DNA from: Gossypium raimondii
Taxonomy: Eukaryota; Streptophyta; Magnoliopsida; Malvales; Malvaceae
Length of the DNA: 64,000 nucleotides
Assembly (NCBI RefSeq): GCF_025698545.1
Contig: NC_068570.1
Span: 3,038,001 to 3,102,000 of the forward strand
Direction of reading: 5' to 3'
Shown here: in pieces, positions 12,901-26,514 of the stretch
Layout: the number at the start of each line of letters is the position of its first letter
Position numbering within the stretch: the first letter of the stretch is position 1
Notes under the pieces: generated by a model
The model's input: the letters and a program-made list of their open reading frames with translations, nothing else
Database searches by the model: none
What the model was told of the DNA's origin: nothing
Made by a program: the position numbers and the translations under genes

Positions 12901-13907
12901 AAAGAATAGAATAGTAAAATAATTTACTTATTACTCAACCGATACAGAAAAAGCACATAAACAATTAAAACCACTCCTCAAAATGAAAATAAGGCAATTA
13001 AAACTCTAATGCACAAAATCAATTTAAGGGCTGACTATAGTAAAATAGCAAATTGTCATTAATTTCACTGATGATTGATGGACACATATTGAACAAGAAA
13101 AAGCACAACCAGCATATTAGATTTGGAGACTTTAACTTGAATCCAACATATTTCCTACCAATTATTAAAACATAAACTTCTAGCTAGATTAAGAGTGAAA
13201 CAGTAATTTTCCAAAGTTATCAGAAGTTATTATCAGCAAAGAAACAATTGTTTTGCTTCCATAATTCAGTCAACAAACTATTCAACGAAATTAGTACTTC
13301 AGCCACAAATCAATAATTAAATCCATCAACCATATTCCAAGAAATGAATTCAGCTTCTGCGTATTAAACCTTTTATTTAAGAATCGAATAACAGGCACAT
13401 TATTACACTTCCAGCTAACTTGGTCACATTTCTCACGTCAAAACATTACTTTAAAATAAGAATACAAAAGGGGAAAAAAGGAAATAAAAATCTAACGGTA
13501 CTAATCGAAATTTGCTTTGCAAAAACAATTGGACTCACAGGAGAGAATTATTTTGTTACTAAAATAAAACAAAAAACAACTAGCAATAAATATAAATTTT
13601 ATTTGAAAGAGGATAAAAAGCTAAAAACCTTTTCAGGCGTAACAGCAGGGAACACGTAAACTTCTCCTTCAAAGGAGAGAGTAAGCTCGCTAGTTCTCGA
13701 TGCCATAACCACGCCTCCGCCATCATTAACGCCGCCTACTACTCCTGTTCCATGCTCCGCCACATTCACAGAGTTGGCATTCGCGTCCTCCACGTCATCC
13801 ATGGCGTCATCTTCGTAATCTCCATCGTCGTCCTCGATCTGTATCGTCCCTCGCGCGTGGTCCACAAACGGACGCGTCTGCAGTGGCTGAGGATTCGCCG
13901 CCGCCAT
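9942..13907 (-). CDS. TIFY-CCT-GATA transcription factor (ZML type)
   Basis: Ten exons on the - strand: 13629-13907, 12737-12823, 12511-12644, 11962-12072, 11758-11872, 11442-11501, 11271-11336, 11125-11187, 10588-10668 and 9942-10007. All phases agree, giving 353 residues. The start is ATG at 13905-13907 ([10 protein letters not shown]); the frame upstream has no ATG. Order of parts: an acidic N-terminus; a TIFY motif in the divergent form TLSFEG (exon 1 end); a [10 protein letters not shown] helix; a CCT domain ([20 protein letters not shown]); and a plant-type GATA zinc finger with CX2CX20CX2C spacing (CQHC and CNAC). A tail spread over five short exons ends [11 protein letters not shown]. 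This domain set defines the ZIM/ZML GATA group of nuclear factors. The M in GLMWANK points to the GATA24/GATA28 (ZML1/2) branch. It is closely related to the gene at 26515-30259. Confidence 0.92.
10090..10400. mobile_element. Palindromic foldback element in an intron of the ZML gene
   Basis: The left side reads 'aaataagcccttgaacc' and the right side reads 'aggggcttatttaac' and 'gtttaagggctc', so the ends are inverted copies. It lies within the last intron (10008-10587) and has no coding capacity. Boundaries are approximate and no target duplication was found. Confidence 0.55.
11540..11560. repeat. (CAA)n microsatellite
   Basis: About seven CAA units in the intron between the zinc-finger exon and the next exon of the ZML gene. 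Confidence 0.9.
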
Positions 13908-14085
13908 ATAAAAACAGCAAAAAGGAACAACCAAAGGCCGCACCTTTCCAACTTTAGCGAAAATCGATGCCCCCTCGAGTTAGCGATTATCACCTGTTTC
14001 ATTGAAAAGCCATGGCTTCCGTCGGGTTACTGGTTACATAAAATTCACTTAATATTAATCTTTTTCATCAATATTTTTCCATTTT

Positions 14086-14206
14086 CTAAACCCTAACCCT
14101 AGATAGAATATTTTTCAGGTTGAACAAGAAAAAAAATCGATTATTAGAAGAAAAAAATTGAAAGAAAAAAGAATGATAAAAGGTTGAAAAATAACCCTAA
14201 ATATAG
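14086..14206 (-). promoter_or_regulatory. Candidate core promoter and telo-box of the ZML gene
   Basis: On the - strand a TATA-like CTATATTTA lies near 14198-14206 and is followed downstream by TAGGGTTAGGGTTTAG (14086-14101 region), which contains the telo-box AAACCCTAA in reverse. Telo-boxes near the transcription start are common in plant genes active in dividing cells. The assignment is inferred from position, 180-300 bases before the ATG. Confidence 0.4.
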
Positions 14207-14209
14207 CTA

Positions 14210-16214
14210 AGATTTGCAGGGGCCTGAGCTCGTGTTTCCTTAAAGAAACTCAAATTGGAAAATTTTTCTTATTTTTAAATTTTATTTTTTGATAGAAAGA
14301 AAATGAGTCGCCCTGTCGAGAAGTACTATTTCCCTATATGAATATAAAATAAAATAAAATAAATGAAAGAAAAAAAGCAAAAGGGCTTTTGATAGGTGTT
14401 CTGCGGGAGTACACTAATGATATGTGGCGGATAAAGTAAGATGGTCTAATTCTGGTTTTAGTCCTTATACTATAATTCTACTTTTGTAATAATATTATTT
14501 GGATGTACCATGTACGGTATAATTATAAAAATAAGTCTTAATAACTACAAATATTAAACTATTACAAATTAGCAAATTGATATAATCCAGGCTAAAACTA
14601 ACAAATTGGGACTAAATGGATTAAAATCTCTACATATAATGAAATTTATAAACTTATGCATATAATTGTGCATGATAAATCTCGAATCTAAGTACTCTAA
14701 ACCGAGGGCTCTACTTGTCAAGCCATTGTTTTTTTCCATTAAAGTGATGCATGGTCATCAAATTTATCCTAACCATATTAAATTATGTTAAAGTAAAGTA
14801 AATATATTAAACTTTAATTTTTTTAAAAAGATATTAAATTTAAAATGATTAAAATCATAATTATACCAAGTGAGACAAAGTGAGGTCCAATGGAATTGAT
14901 GAATGATGAAAAACTTTGGAAGAGGTTGGGCCCACAATGATAGAGAATTAGAGATAAATCTGGGAAGGATAAAAGAGATCCAACGGCTCTGGATTGAAAC
15001 GACACAAGCGTGCGGTGAGGATTGTTATATTTACTAGATAAATGCACGCAAGTATACTATTATATTTGAATGGATAATTCGCAATAAACTCAAAAAATAA
15101 TATATATATCACTAAAATAATTTAAATGTTTAATAACTTTATTTATGATAGAATTTTAGGTAAAAATATCACGAAAGTCCCTGTATTAATAATCAAATTG
15201 TATTTTGTTTTATTTAATTAAAAATGAGAAAATTAGTCTTTGTATATTAGAGTAAAGATCAAATTAGTCTTTTATATTATTCATTTGTACTTTTAAAACT
15301 TACGTGGCTGATAGAATAACTAGAAAGTGACTTTTGGCATGTCATGTGTACTTCATGCTGACATCCAAGAACTAATTTTTAATGGCATAAATGGATAAGA
15401 TTTATAACAGAATGATCAGTTTACTCTTTGATCTAATATACAGGGACTAATCTGTCCATTTTTTTAGCAGAGGGGTAATATGCAATCAGACTCCTACTAC
15501 AAGGGCCTTCATAATACTTTTACCTAAAATATGGCATAAATTGCAATTATTTGAGCATGGTTGATTAGATTTAACAACTTTCAAATTCATAACAACACAT
15601 ACTTAATATGAGAAATAATAAAATAAATAAATAAAATGATATAAAAGATAATATAAATAAACACATTTGTTAAAAATGTCGTTTTAGTATACAAGCAGTA
15701 GAAATTTTAATTTCATAAGTAGAGTTGAGATTTTTGTCACATTTTTAAAGGAAAATATTTGATGCCGAGTGAAATTTAAAAATTCTATAAAGTTAGATGA
15801 TGACAAGTATATATAATATATAAAGGATGGAATATATGGCAAATTTATAATTCTACCTGTGAAATTTAAAAAGTACATTGTCAATATATCAAATACTCTC
15901 TCTCTCTTTTTTAAACAACTTAAAAGATATGCGGCAAAATCTCAACGCCGTTTGTGAAATTAAAAAATTTCGTCACGGCACCAAATAATTATATATTTTT
16001 TAATTAATGTGTCAAATTTTCTATAAAATGATACTGAATATTACTATAAAAAAAAACAATCAATAAGATATATGACACAAAAAATTGAAAGTTACAGCAA
16101 TAGTATCGATTTTGTCACGTTTATGTATTCATGTTCGTTCATGTTATTTTTCATATCATATTTATATTCATTTTTTTGTGAGGTCGGAATATTATAAATA
16201 TATTTTTACATGTT
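14210..16214. other. Gene-free upstream region of the ZML gene
   Basis: No gene is visible. Positions 14830-15020, read on the - strand, look like relic or distal promoter sequence (ATCCAGAGCCGTTGGATC, GTGGGCCCAAC). Positions 15160-15535 hold a MITE-like element (separate entry). The remainder is AT-rich. Confidence 0.5.
15160..15535. mobile_element. MITE-like element, family shared with BEACH introns
   Basis: It begins 'ggtaaaaatatcacgaaagt' and ends with the inverted counterpart 'cttcataatacttttacc'. Inside are 'gcatgtcatgtgtac' and 'catgctgacat', words also found in the elements at 52980-53420 and 54008-54410. It has no coding capacity. Confidence 0.65.
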
Positions 16215-16222
16215 GATAATTT
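16215..16222 (+). repeat. Left target site duplication of the MULE
   Basis: GATAATTT precedes the element and is repeated exactly at 22650-22657. If one terminal G is counted, the duplication is the 9 bp GATAATTTG, the usual size for Mutator elements. Confidence 0.85.
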
Positions 16223-16481
16223 GGGGCAATTTACCAAAAAAAGCTGTTTTTTTCAAAATTTACCGAAATGGGCCGATTTTTTGATTATTTACCGGAATGG
16301 TCTATTTTTCGAGAAATCGCGTCCACGTCAGCGCATTGACATGGACTCGATGTCCTGACACGTAGCGCGTTTCGGGGGACGCGATCTTGACGTTTTTTCA
16401 CGTTTGGTTTTTTTTATTTTAGGGTTTAGGGTTCAGGCTTTTAGGGCTTTTAGGTCTCGGAATAAATTATTTCGAGTTAAC

Positions 16482-16825
16482 ATTTTTGAGCAAATAGTAT
16501 AAAATCGCTTCTACCAGGATGCTATTTGAGAAGAAATTGCGAAATCGCGCCCTTGTGGACGCGATTTTGCTACAGTAGGTCATGTAAGAAATAATTTTTT
16601 TTGACGTTTCTGAGCAAATAGTATAAATCGCTTCTACCAGGATGCTATTTGAGAAGAAACTGTGAAATCGTGCCCTCGTGGACGCGATTTTGCTACAGTT
16701 GGTCATGTAAGAAATAATTTTTTTTGACGTTTCTGAGCAAATAGTATAAAATCGTTTCTACCAGGATGCTATTTGAGAAGAAATTATGAAATCGCGCCCT
16801 CGTGGACGCGATTTTGCTACAGTAG
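16482..16825 (+). repeat. Subterminal tandem repeat of the MULE, 124 bp unit
   Basis: Three copies (starting near 16482, 16605 and 16729; the last is shorter) of a unit with 'gagcaaatagtataaaatcg', 'taccaggatgctatttgag' and 'ggacgcgattttgctacag'. The copies differ at few bases. They lie between the left inverted repeat and the transposase start, where subterminal repeats can act as transposase binding sites in DNA transposons. Confidence 0.85.
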
Positions 16826-16926
16826 CAAGTTTGTGCTGAGGCTATAAATTAGGCAAAAAATGTTCTTAGAATGCATAAGTCATAGCAGAAACAATTTAGA
16901 GAGGCTAAGAAAGTTAGAGTTTCAAA

Positions 16927-19659
16927 ATGAGTGAACGTATTAGTGCTGTTATTTACTATGATGGTGAGATTTGCCACACCGAGAATGGTGTTGTTTTTTT
17001 GTCGGAAAATTCGGTGCGACTGTCATTTAACCAGACATAGATTTGACAGAACTTCGTAAAAGAATTAGGCGTAAAATCTTCGAAACGACGCCAATGAAAG
17101 TTCTGTCAATCACGTATCGATTTTGTTCTTGCGTTGATTCGGTGACATATGACTCGTTCGACATAAAAGGTGCTCGTAGCTTGGAGGCAATGGTGCAGAC
17201 TCATCTTGCTAGTGGAGCATCTTATATTGAGTTATATGTACAATTTACGTCACCAACTGATGTACTTCCGTCCGGTGTTCGAGATGTATACACGACTCCT
17301 GGCCGACACTCGGTTAGCGGGTTACAAAATACAGAATAGCCCATGTTCGGTAGCGGTGTCGAATGCACATCCCCTGCAAGACACTCTGTCGGTGGATGAG
17401 ACATGTACGTCAGTGGCTCGATGTTTGATGCTGGAAATACGTACTGGGGAACTGCATCAAGTTCTAGTGGATGACAATCTACATCCAATTGGGACGTTAT
17501 CAAATGCCCAGAATAAAGGATGACGTACTACCTACGACGTCAATCGGTGAGGGGACGTCGTACGCTGCAGATGATTGTGGGTTAGAAGATGACTCCGGTG
17601 TGGATCCACCTCGAGAGCCCTGGCCGGATGGTGCAGAAGTGGGATTATTTTCTGAACCGAAGCCTATTCTAACAGAAGGTAAAGATGCTGAAAGGAGTTC
17701 AGATGATGAAGAAAATCCACGATTCAGAGCATACTCACCTCCAGCCCACATGCATAATGTCGATCTGTCAGCAGATGATGCGTTAGAGTTTCCAGATCTA
17801 CCACACCGGTTGCGCGATCGTACAAGTTCGGGGGTAGATTTCGGTGAACTTGAAGTTGGTAATCAGTTTACCAACAATAATAGTTTTATTGGTGCTTTGA
17901 AACAGCATAGCATCAAAAACGACGTTAATTACCACGTCGTTAAATCAAAATCTGATAAGTTTGAGGCGAAGTGTGCGGTGCAAGACGGCACATGTTCATG
18001 GAAAATCATCTCCTCGTTAAGGAAAATGACAGGGTTGTGGGAGATAAAAAAAGTACAAAGGTCCACATACATGTGCTGCAGGTACAGTATTTAATGTATC
18101 TGAATAATAATTTTATTTTACAATGTTGTATTATTTAATGTACTTCCTCTGTAGGTGTTTCACAAGATCATCCCAAAATGGATTCAACTATGTTAGCTAG
18201 CTTGATACTGCCCACGATAAAAGCAGATCCTAGGACTTCAGTGCCGGTGATAATTGCCAATATCCGTAGCCAAATGAGGTACACGCCCTCTTACCGCAAG
18301 GCTTGGATAGCTAAGCAAAAGGCGTTGAAGAATATGCATAGTGGGTGGGACGCCTCATATAATGAAATATGACAGTGGTGTCAGGTGATAGAGAGATACG
18401 TCCCAGGTGCCATCACAGACCTTGAAACGGAATATGCATACTACAACGGCCGATTGCTACGTGGATGCCAAGTGTTCAAACGCCTATTTTGGACCTTTAA
18501 GCAATGCTGAGATGCATTTCCATACTGCAAGCCGTTGGTACAAATTGACGGTACCTTCATGTTCGGTAGGTATACTCATCGGCTATTGGTTGCGATGTAC
18601 GGGATGGCGGTGGGAGAATTCTTCCAATTGCATTTGCAATAACACCGGAGTCGTCGATGATGGGATTTCTTTCTCTCTAGGTTAAGGAGGCATGTGTGCC
18701 TCAACCGATATCTGTGTTATTTGGATCGGTATTTGGTATACTAGCTGCATTTGATCAAGAGGGAGGCTTGTGGCAGCGCACACACCATAGATATTGCCTA
18801 AGACACGTTGCTTCGAACTACTACAGGCAATATCCATCTAAGAGCGAACGACGACAAGTGACCAACATGGGTATTTAGTCTATAACTGTATTATTTCGTT
18901 TGTCAATTTGAATTAGTTTTATTGGTAGAAGTGGTATAAAAGATTCGCTATGATCTTATTTTGGCAGAGTATGAAATAAATAAAGATCGTTTTCACGAGA
19001 TGTTGGCAATTTTACAATCCCAAAACGGAGAAGGGGCGGACTACCTTTGTAACATACATTTCGAACAGTGGGAACAAGCATACGATGGAGGCCTACGATA
19101 TGGCCATATGACGTCGAACCTGGTAGAATGCATAAATTCTGTTCTTAAAGGAACGCGTCATCTACCGATAACATCGGTTGTGCGAGAGACATATTTCAGT
19201 TTGGCGGCGCTATTTCCAAAGCGAGCAACAACTTATGCAGGCCAGATGCAGGGTGGCCATATATGGTGCAGTAAGGTAGTTCAAGAAATTAACAAGGCGA
19301 AGGCGAGTGCAAACATCATGCACAAAGTGTGTCACGATCAAGACAATTTATGGTTTCGCGTGACGGAATTTGACAGACCGCACCAAGGTGTTGTTAGCAG
19401 ACAATATCGTGTACACTTGCGAAACAAGATTTGTGACTGTGGGAAGTTTGATGCACTTCGTTATCCATGCGCTCATGTTATTGCAGCTTGTCAGAAACTC
19501 CGTCTGGATCCGATGAGTTATATAGACGAAGTGTACAAATTAGATAACATGTACAACGTATGGAGACACGTTTTCCCACCGGTCCCAGATGAACGTAAGT
19601 GGCCACCCGTATCTCTTGCTCATTTTAAGCTGTTAAGGTTTTTAATTAAATTAGGTTAG
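16927..19659 (+). pseudogene. mudrA-type MULE transposase, decayed
   Basis: The relic starts ATG 16927 (MSERISAVIYYDGEI) and can be followed through several frames. A frameshift and stop occur near 17038, stops near 17338, 17398 and 17472, a TGA after YNEI at 18370-18372, and further breaks at 18500-18870. Recognisable parts are a MuDR N-terminal domain (NSFIGALKQHSIKNDVNYHV), the first acidic residue of the DDE core (QIDGTFMFGRYTH, near 18550), the last acid (NLVECINSVLKG, near 19125), and a SWIM zinc-binding motif CxCx8CxH (CDCGKFDALRYPCAH, near 19433). Two introns appear retained, about 18081-18153 and 18872-18965. The catalytic middle between the first acid and RHVASNYYRQY is scrambled. 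The longest intact frame (18961-19659) covers only the C-terminal third. Confidence 0.9.
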
Positions 19660-19790
19660 GGTTAGAGTAGAGTTTTTAATTAAATTAGGTTAAGGTTAGG
19701 GTTAGGGTTTTTAATTAAATTAGGTTAGAGTTAGGGTTTTTAATTAAATTAGGTTAGAGTTAGGGTTTTTAATTAAATTAGGGTTTTTAT
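19634..19790 (+). repeat. Telomere-like minisatellite inside the MULE
   Basis: About five units of 30-37 bases built as TTTTTAATTAAATTAGG followed by TTAGAGTTAGGG or TTAGGGTTAGAG. It begins at the 3' end of the transposase frame and alters that protein's C-terminus (FLIKLG). Confidence 0.8.
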
Positions 19791-19792
19791 TA

Positions 19793-19975
19793 CATCAAAT
19801 AGAACTTCTATTTTATTATATCAAATAATATCAAAATAACTCAAAAAAATTTCTATGCCTATTATATCAAATAAACTTCTATTTTATTACATCAAATAAT
19901 ATCAAAATAACTCGAAAAAATTTCTATCGTATTACATCAAATAAACTTCTATTTTATTACATCAAATAATAAATT
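19793..19975 (+). repeat. AT-rich tandem repeat, unit about 70 bp
   Basis: Two and a half copies of a unit containing 'tcaaataaacttctatttta', 'catcaaataatatcaaaat' and 'aactcgaaaaaatttctat'. It separates the two convergent genes of the MULE and may hold both 3' ends. Confidence 0.75.
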
Positions 19976-19986
19976 TAAATCGGCAA

Positions 19987-22143
19987 TCAATGTCTATCTT
20001 GGGATTCGATTCCACATGGCGGTAGTTGTGATTCTGTATTTGGATTCCTCCTTCCTCTAGATTTCGGAGGCGGTTGTTCTTCCTCCGGTGGTGATTGTGG
20101 TTCTTCCGATTCGGCATCTGGTTATCGGACTTGGGACGATGATCCACCTTCAAAGAATAGTGTATGTGGAGGTGTTTGCATCATGAACGGCGACGGTGTT
20201 TGAAAGCCATACGTTGGTGGCGATTGGTAAAAAGGAGAGTTCCCCGACGGCCCCCCTTGCGATCCCTCCTGCGCCGCTGGCCTAGATATCGGCGGTCCGC
20301 TCGGTATAACAGGAAATGGAGCTGAACCGGGCATTTGGCTCCAACCTGCTATAGGATTCAGAAAAGGATACATGTAAGGGTTACGATACATATAAGGGCT
20401 AGGAAACACACCTGGCATCATAGGGAAAGGCGGTTGCGTGTGTATCATCTGTTGAATTGCTGCGTCAGGTGACTGCGTCGGTGCTCTCGTTGGGGACGGT
20501 GATTGCATGGCCACTGATGATGAGCCGGGTGACTGTCTGGGCCTCGTTGAGGGGTTGCCTTTGTAGTCTTCTCGTCTTGGATTTAGAGGCCCGCGCCTTT
20601 CCCTTCCGACACGTATTTGCCGCTGCCTCTAGCATAAGTAAATACGGCTTGTCATGGATCCTAAACCATGGCATGTATTCTGGAACGCACGCTAACTCTG
20701 GAACGATGATTTGTTCCCGAGTAGGTAGATATTCATGCCGATTTCCCACATTTTCGTGTACTCGGACCAGTATCTAGGCCAATCCGTACCTAATAGCCGA
20801 AGGTCGATTTTGTGGTGATCGTCAAACACCTCAGGGTCCGCAGGAATCGGTTGTCTACATCCAAACTGTCGTAGCACTCTATCTGTCTGGTGGGGCTCCA
20901 CGGTTGCATAGTTGATCAACACCACTTTCGCGTGCCAAGTGTTCAGATTTTGTAAAACTCTTCCGGATTCTTGCCCAATTGCGGATCCTCGTATGGTGTC
21001 CATTGAAACTATATGAACATGATAGAAATATTAGTTATATACATAATACTAAATACTAAATACTAAATATCAATCGACTAGCAAATGTATGGAAATATCT
21101 ATTTGCAATAATACTTACTTCTGCTTCCGACCGTTGCTCTACTAGAAGCCGTATATCTTCAAGTTCAGACGGTAATCCATGATAACTTGCCGGATGGTTC
21201 CACCTAATTAAATAAATTTTTAGCATACTTTTATTTTTAAAAAATCTACATAATAATTCCAAAATGTAATATAAAATTTACCTCGTTACGAGTGGGAATG
21301 TATATGGGTGGTTCACTCGAGGACGTAGAAATGGAAAGCGAAACCGTGCCCTTGATTGCAGTAGTAACAGGCAACCTCCGATGTTTGCTCTCCTCGGTCG
21401 CGTCACCCCGCACATCTCCCAATATAATGTTGCCAAGACGGCAGACCCCCAACTAAATTCACCGGCTCTTCTAAAATCAACGAGTTTTAGCAGCCACCTT
21501 AGATGTACACGGCTCCGTGACGTGTCGGGCATCAGATAACCTCCAATTATTTGAAGAATGTATGATCGAGCATATCAGATTCTTTCAATTTCGGTTGAAT
21601 TTTTATTCGGATCGGGGAAGGTGGCATGTAACCAGCCCATCTCGGCCTTACCTCCATCCATTTTATCCGGAATAGCGCCCAAAAGCTCGTAGCACACCGC
21701 CTCCCAATTGCTAGATTGGGCAGACCAGTGACTGGGTGCCTATCCACCGACAATCCCAATTGCAGATGGACATCTTCTAGAGTGATAGTGCACTCTCCAC
21801 ATGGAAGATGGAATGTGTGCTTCTCGGGTCTCCACCTCTCGATCAATGCACTGATCAGTTTCGGGTCCAACTTGCATCCCCGGCCTACCGTCTCCACGTG
21901 CCAAAAACTCGCTTCCCGCAGGTAGTTCTCTACTAACAGTGATGGAGGAGCATGCATATTCCGGATATTGCATTCCAATAACCGATCTTCAGACTTTTAT
22001 AACAAATAATAAATTAATAATTATCTAAAAATACATAAATAAAAAAATCTTAAATAACATTTAAAAATTAAATTTAATACTTACCATTTTCATTTGCTCC
22101 ACCGATATGTGATTCCTATCAAGACGAATCAATAATCCGCCAT
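19987..22143 (-). pseudogene. Plant mobile domain (PMD, MAIN-like) gene carried by the MULE, decayed
   Basis: Four exon-like segments on the - strand: about 22085-22143, 21282-21993, 21119-21203 and 19987-21008. The second begins the PMD proper, with [40 protein letters not shown] and [20 protein letters not shown] frameshift near 21550 leads into [10 protein letters not shown] and RRAGEFSWGSAVLATLYWEM. The last segment holds TKIDLRLLGTDWPRYWSEY-like sequence in broken frames, then a long Pro/Ser/Met-rich tail (20122-20514) and a basic C-terminus ending QDRH at 19987. The first ATG (22141-22143) is out of frame with IRLDRNHISVEQM. PMD proteins occur in transposons and in domesticated MAIN/MAIL proteins that act in silencing and meristem upkeep. 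Databases often label this type 'phosphatase 7 long form homolog'; no phosphatase motif is visible. Confidence 0.85.
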
Positions 22144-22649
22144 TGATGAAAATATAAAAAATTTAAAATTATTTTAAAAATATAAAAAATTTAAAATTAT
22201 TTTAAAAATGAAATTGAGGGAAATTGAAATTAAATATGGATTTTAGAGAATTTTGGAAGGAAATTGAGAGGAAATTGAAATTAAATATGGGTTTGAGAGA
22301 ATTTTGGAAGGAAATTTGGAAGGAAATTGAGAGGATTAGAGAGGAAATATTAGATAGGATTTGTTTGTGAAAAAAAAGGGTGGGGTATTTATAGTTTTTT
22401 TTTACCGTTAGGTGCAGCGGTCAAATTTTTGACCGTTAGAAGTCTTATTCACGCGCGGAGGACATTGCGCGTGATTTCCTTCCACGTCAGCAGGTCGCGG
22501 TGACGTGGACGCGATGTCCTGACACGTACCCTGACATCGCGCTGACGTGGACGCGATTTCCCGGAAAATGGACCATTCCGGTAAATAATAAAAAAATCGG
22601 CCCATTTCGGTAAATTTTGAAAAAACGGCTTTTCTTGGTAATTTCCCCG

Positions 22650-22657
22650 ATAATTTG
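22650..22657 (+). repeat. Right target site duplication of the MULE
   Basis: GATAATTT, identical to 16215-16222. Confidence 0.85.
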
Positions 22658-26200
<3,543 letters not shown>

Positions 26201-26514
26201 CCTCAACAATATATATATATATATGTATTCATATATGAAAAGAGGCTTAGATAGTCGAGGGGTAAAGATGCTGGAAGCTTATGGCATATGAAAAAGGATA
26301 GTTGTTGAAGCTTCAAGTGATACATCTCAAGTAGCTTTTCTCTTAAAAAAGAGTTTTAATTAATGCAAAAGGTACTCACTCAAGGAATAGGAGGAGAAAC
26401 CTCGTATATTTGATCAAGGCAACTATGATATCTGTACACGTAGGACAAGTTTTAAAGAAATTACTAATGAAAGATCTAGCTGACTGACACATTGGCAAAT
26501 ATTGGCATGGATGA

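Larger units (their letters stand above)
16223..22649. mobile_element. Mutator-like element with transposase and plant mobile domain gene relics
   Basis: A 6427 bp insertion bounded by an 8-9 bp direct repeat. The ends match as inverted repeats over roughly 115 bp (16223-16340 against 22535-22649). Both start GGGG-A-ATT-ACCAA and share GTTTTTTCAAAATTTACCG, AATGGGCCGATTTTTT and ATTTACCGGAATGGTC. Inside, from the left, are three copies of a 124 bp subterminal repeat, a + strand mudrA-type transposase, a telomere-like minisatellite, and a - strand plant mobile domain gene facing the transposase. Both genes are broken by frameshifts and stops, so this copy cannot move by itself. Long inverted repeats, the target duplication and the MuDR/SWIM protein place it in the MULE superfamily. 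Confidence 0.93.

Noticed and set aside
13752..14096. 114-codon + strand open frame
   Set aside because: Antisense to exon 1 of the ZML gene, with composition explained by that exon.
16467..16706. Repetitive - strand open frame in the MULE
   Set aside because: It only reads two units of the 124 bp subterminal repeat.
20457..20777. 106-codon + strand open frame
   Set aside because: Antisense shadow of the Pro-rich tail of the plant mobile domain relic.
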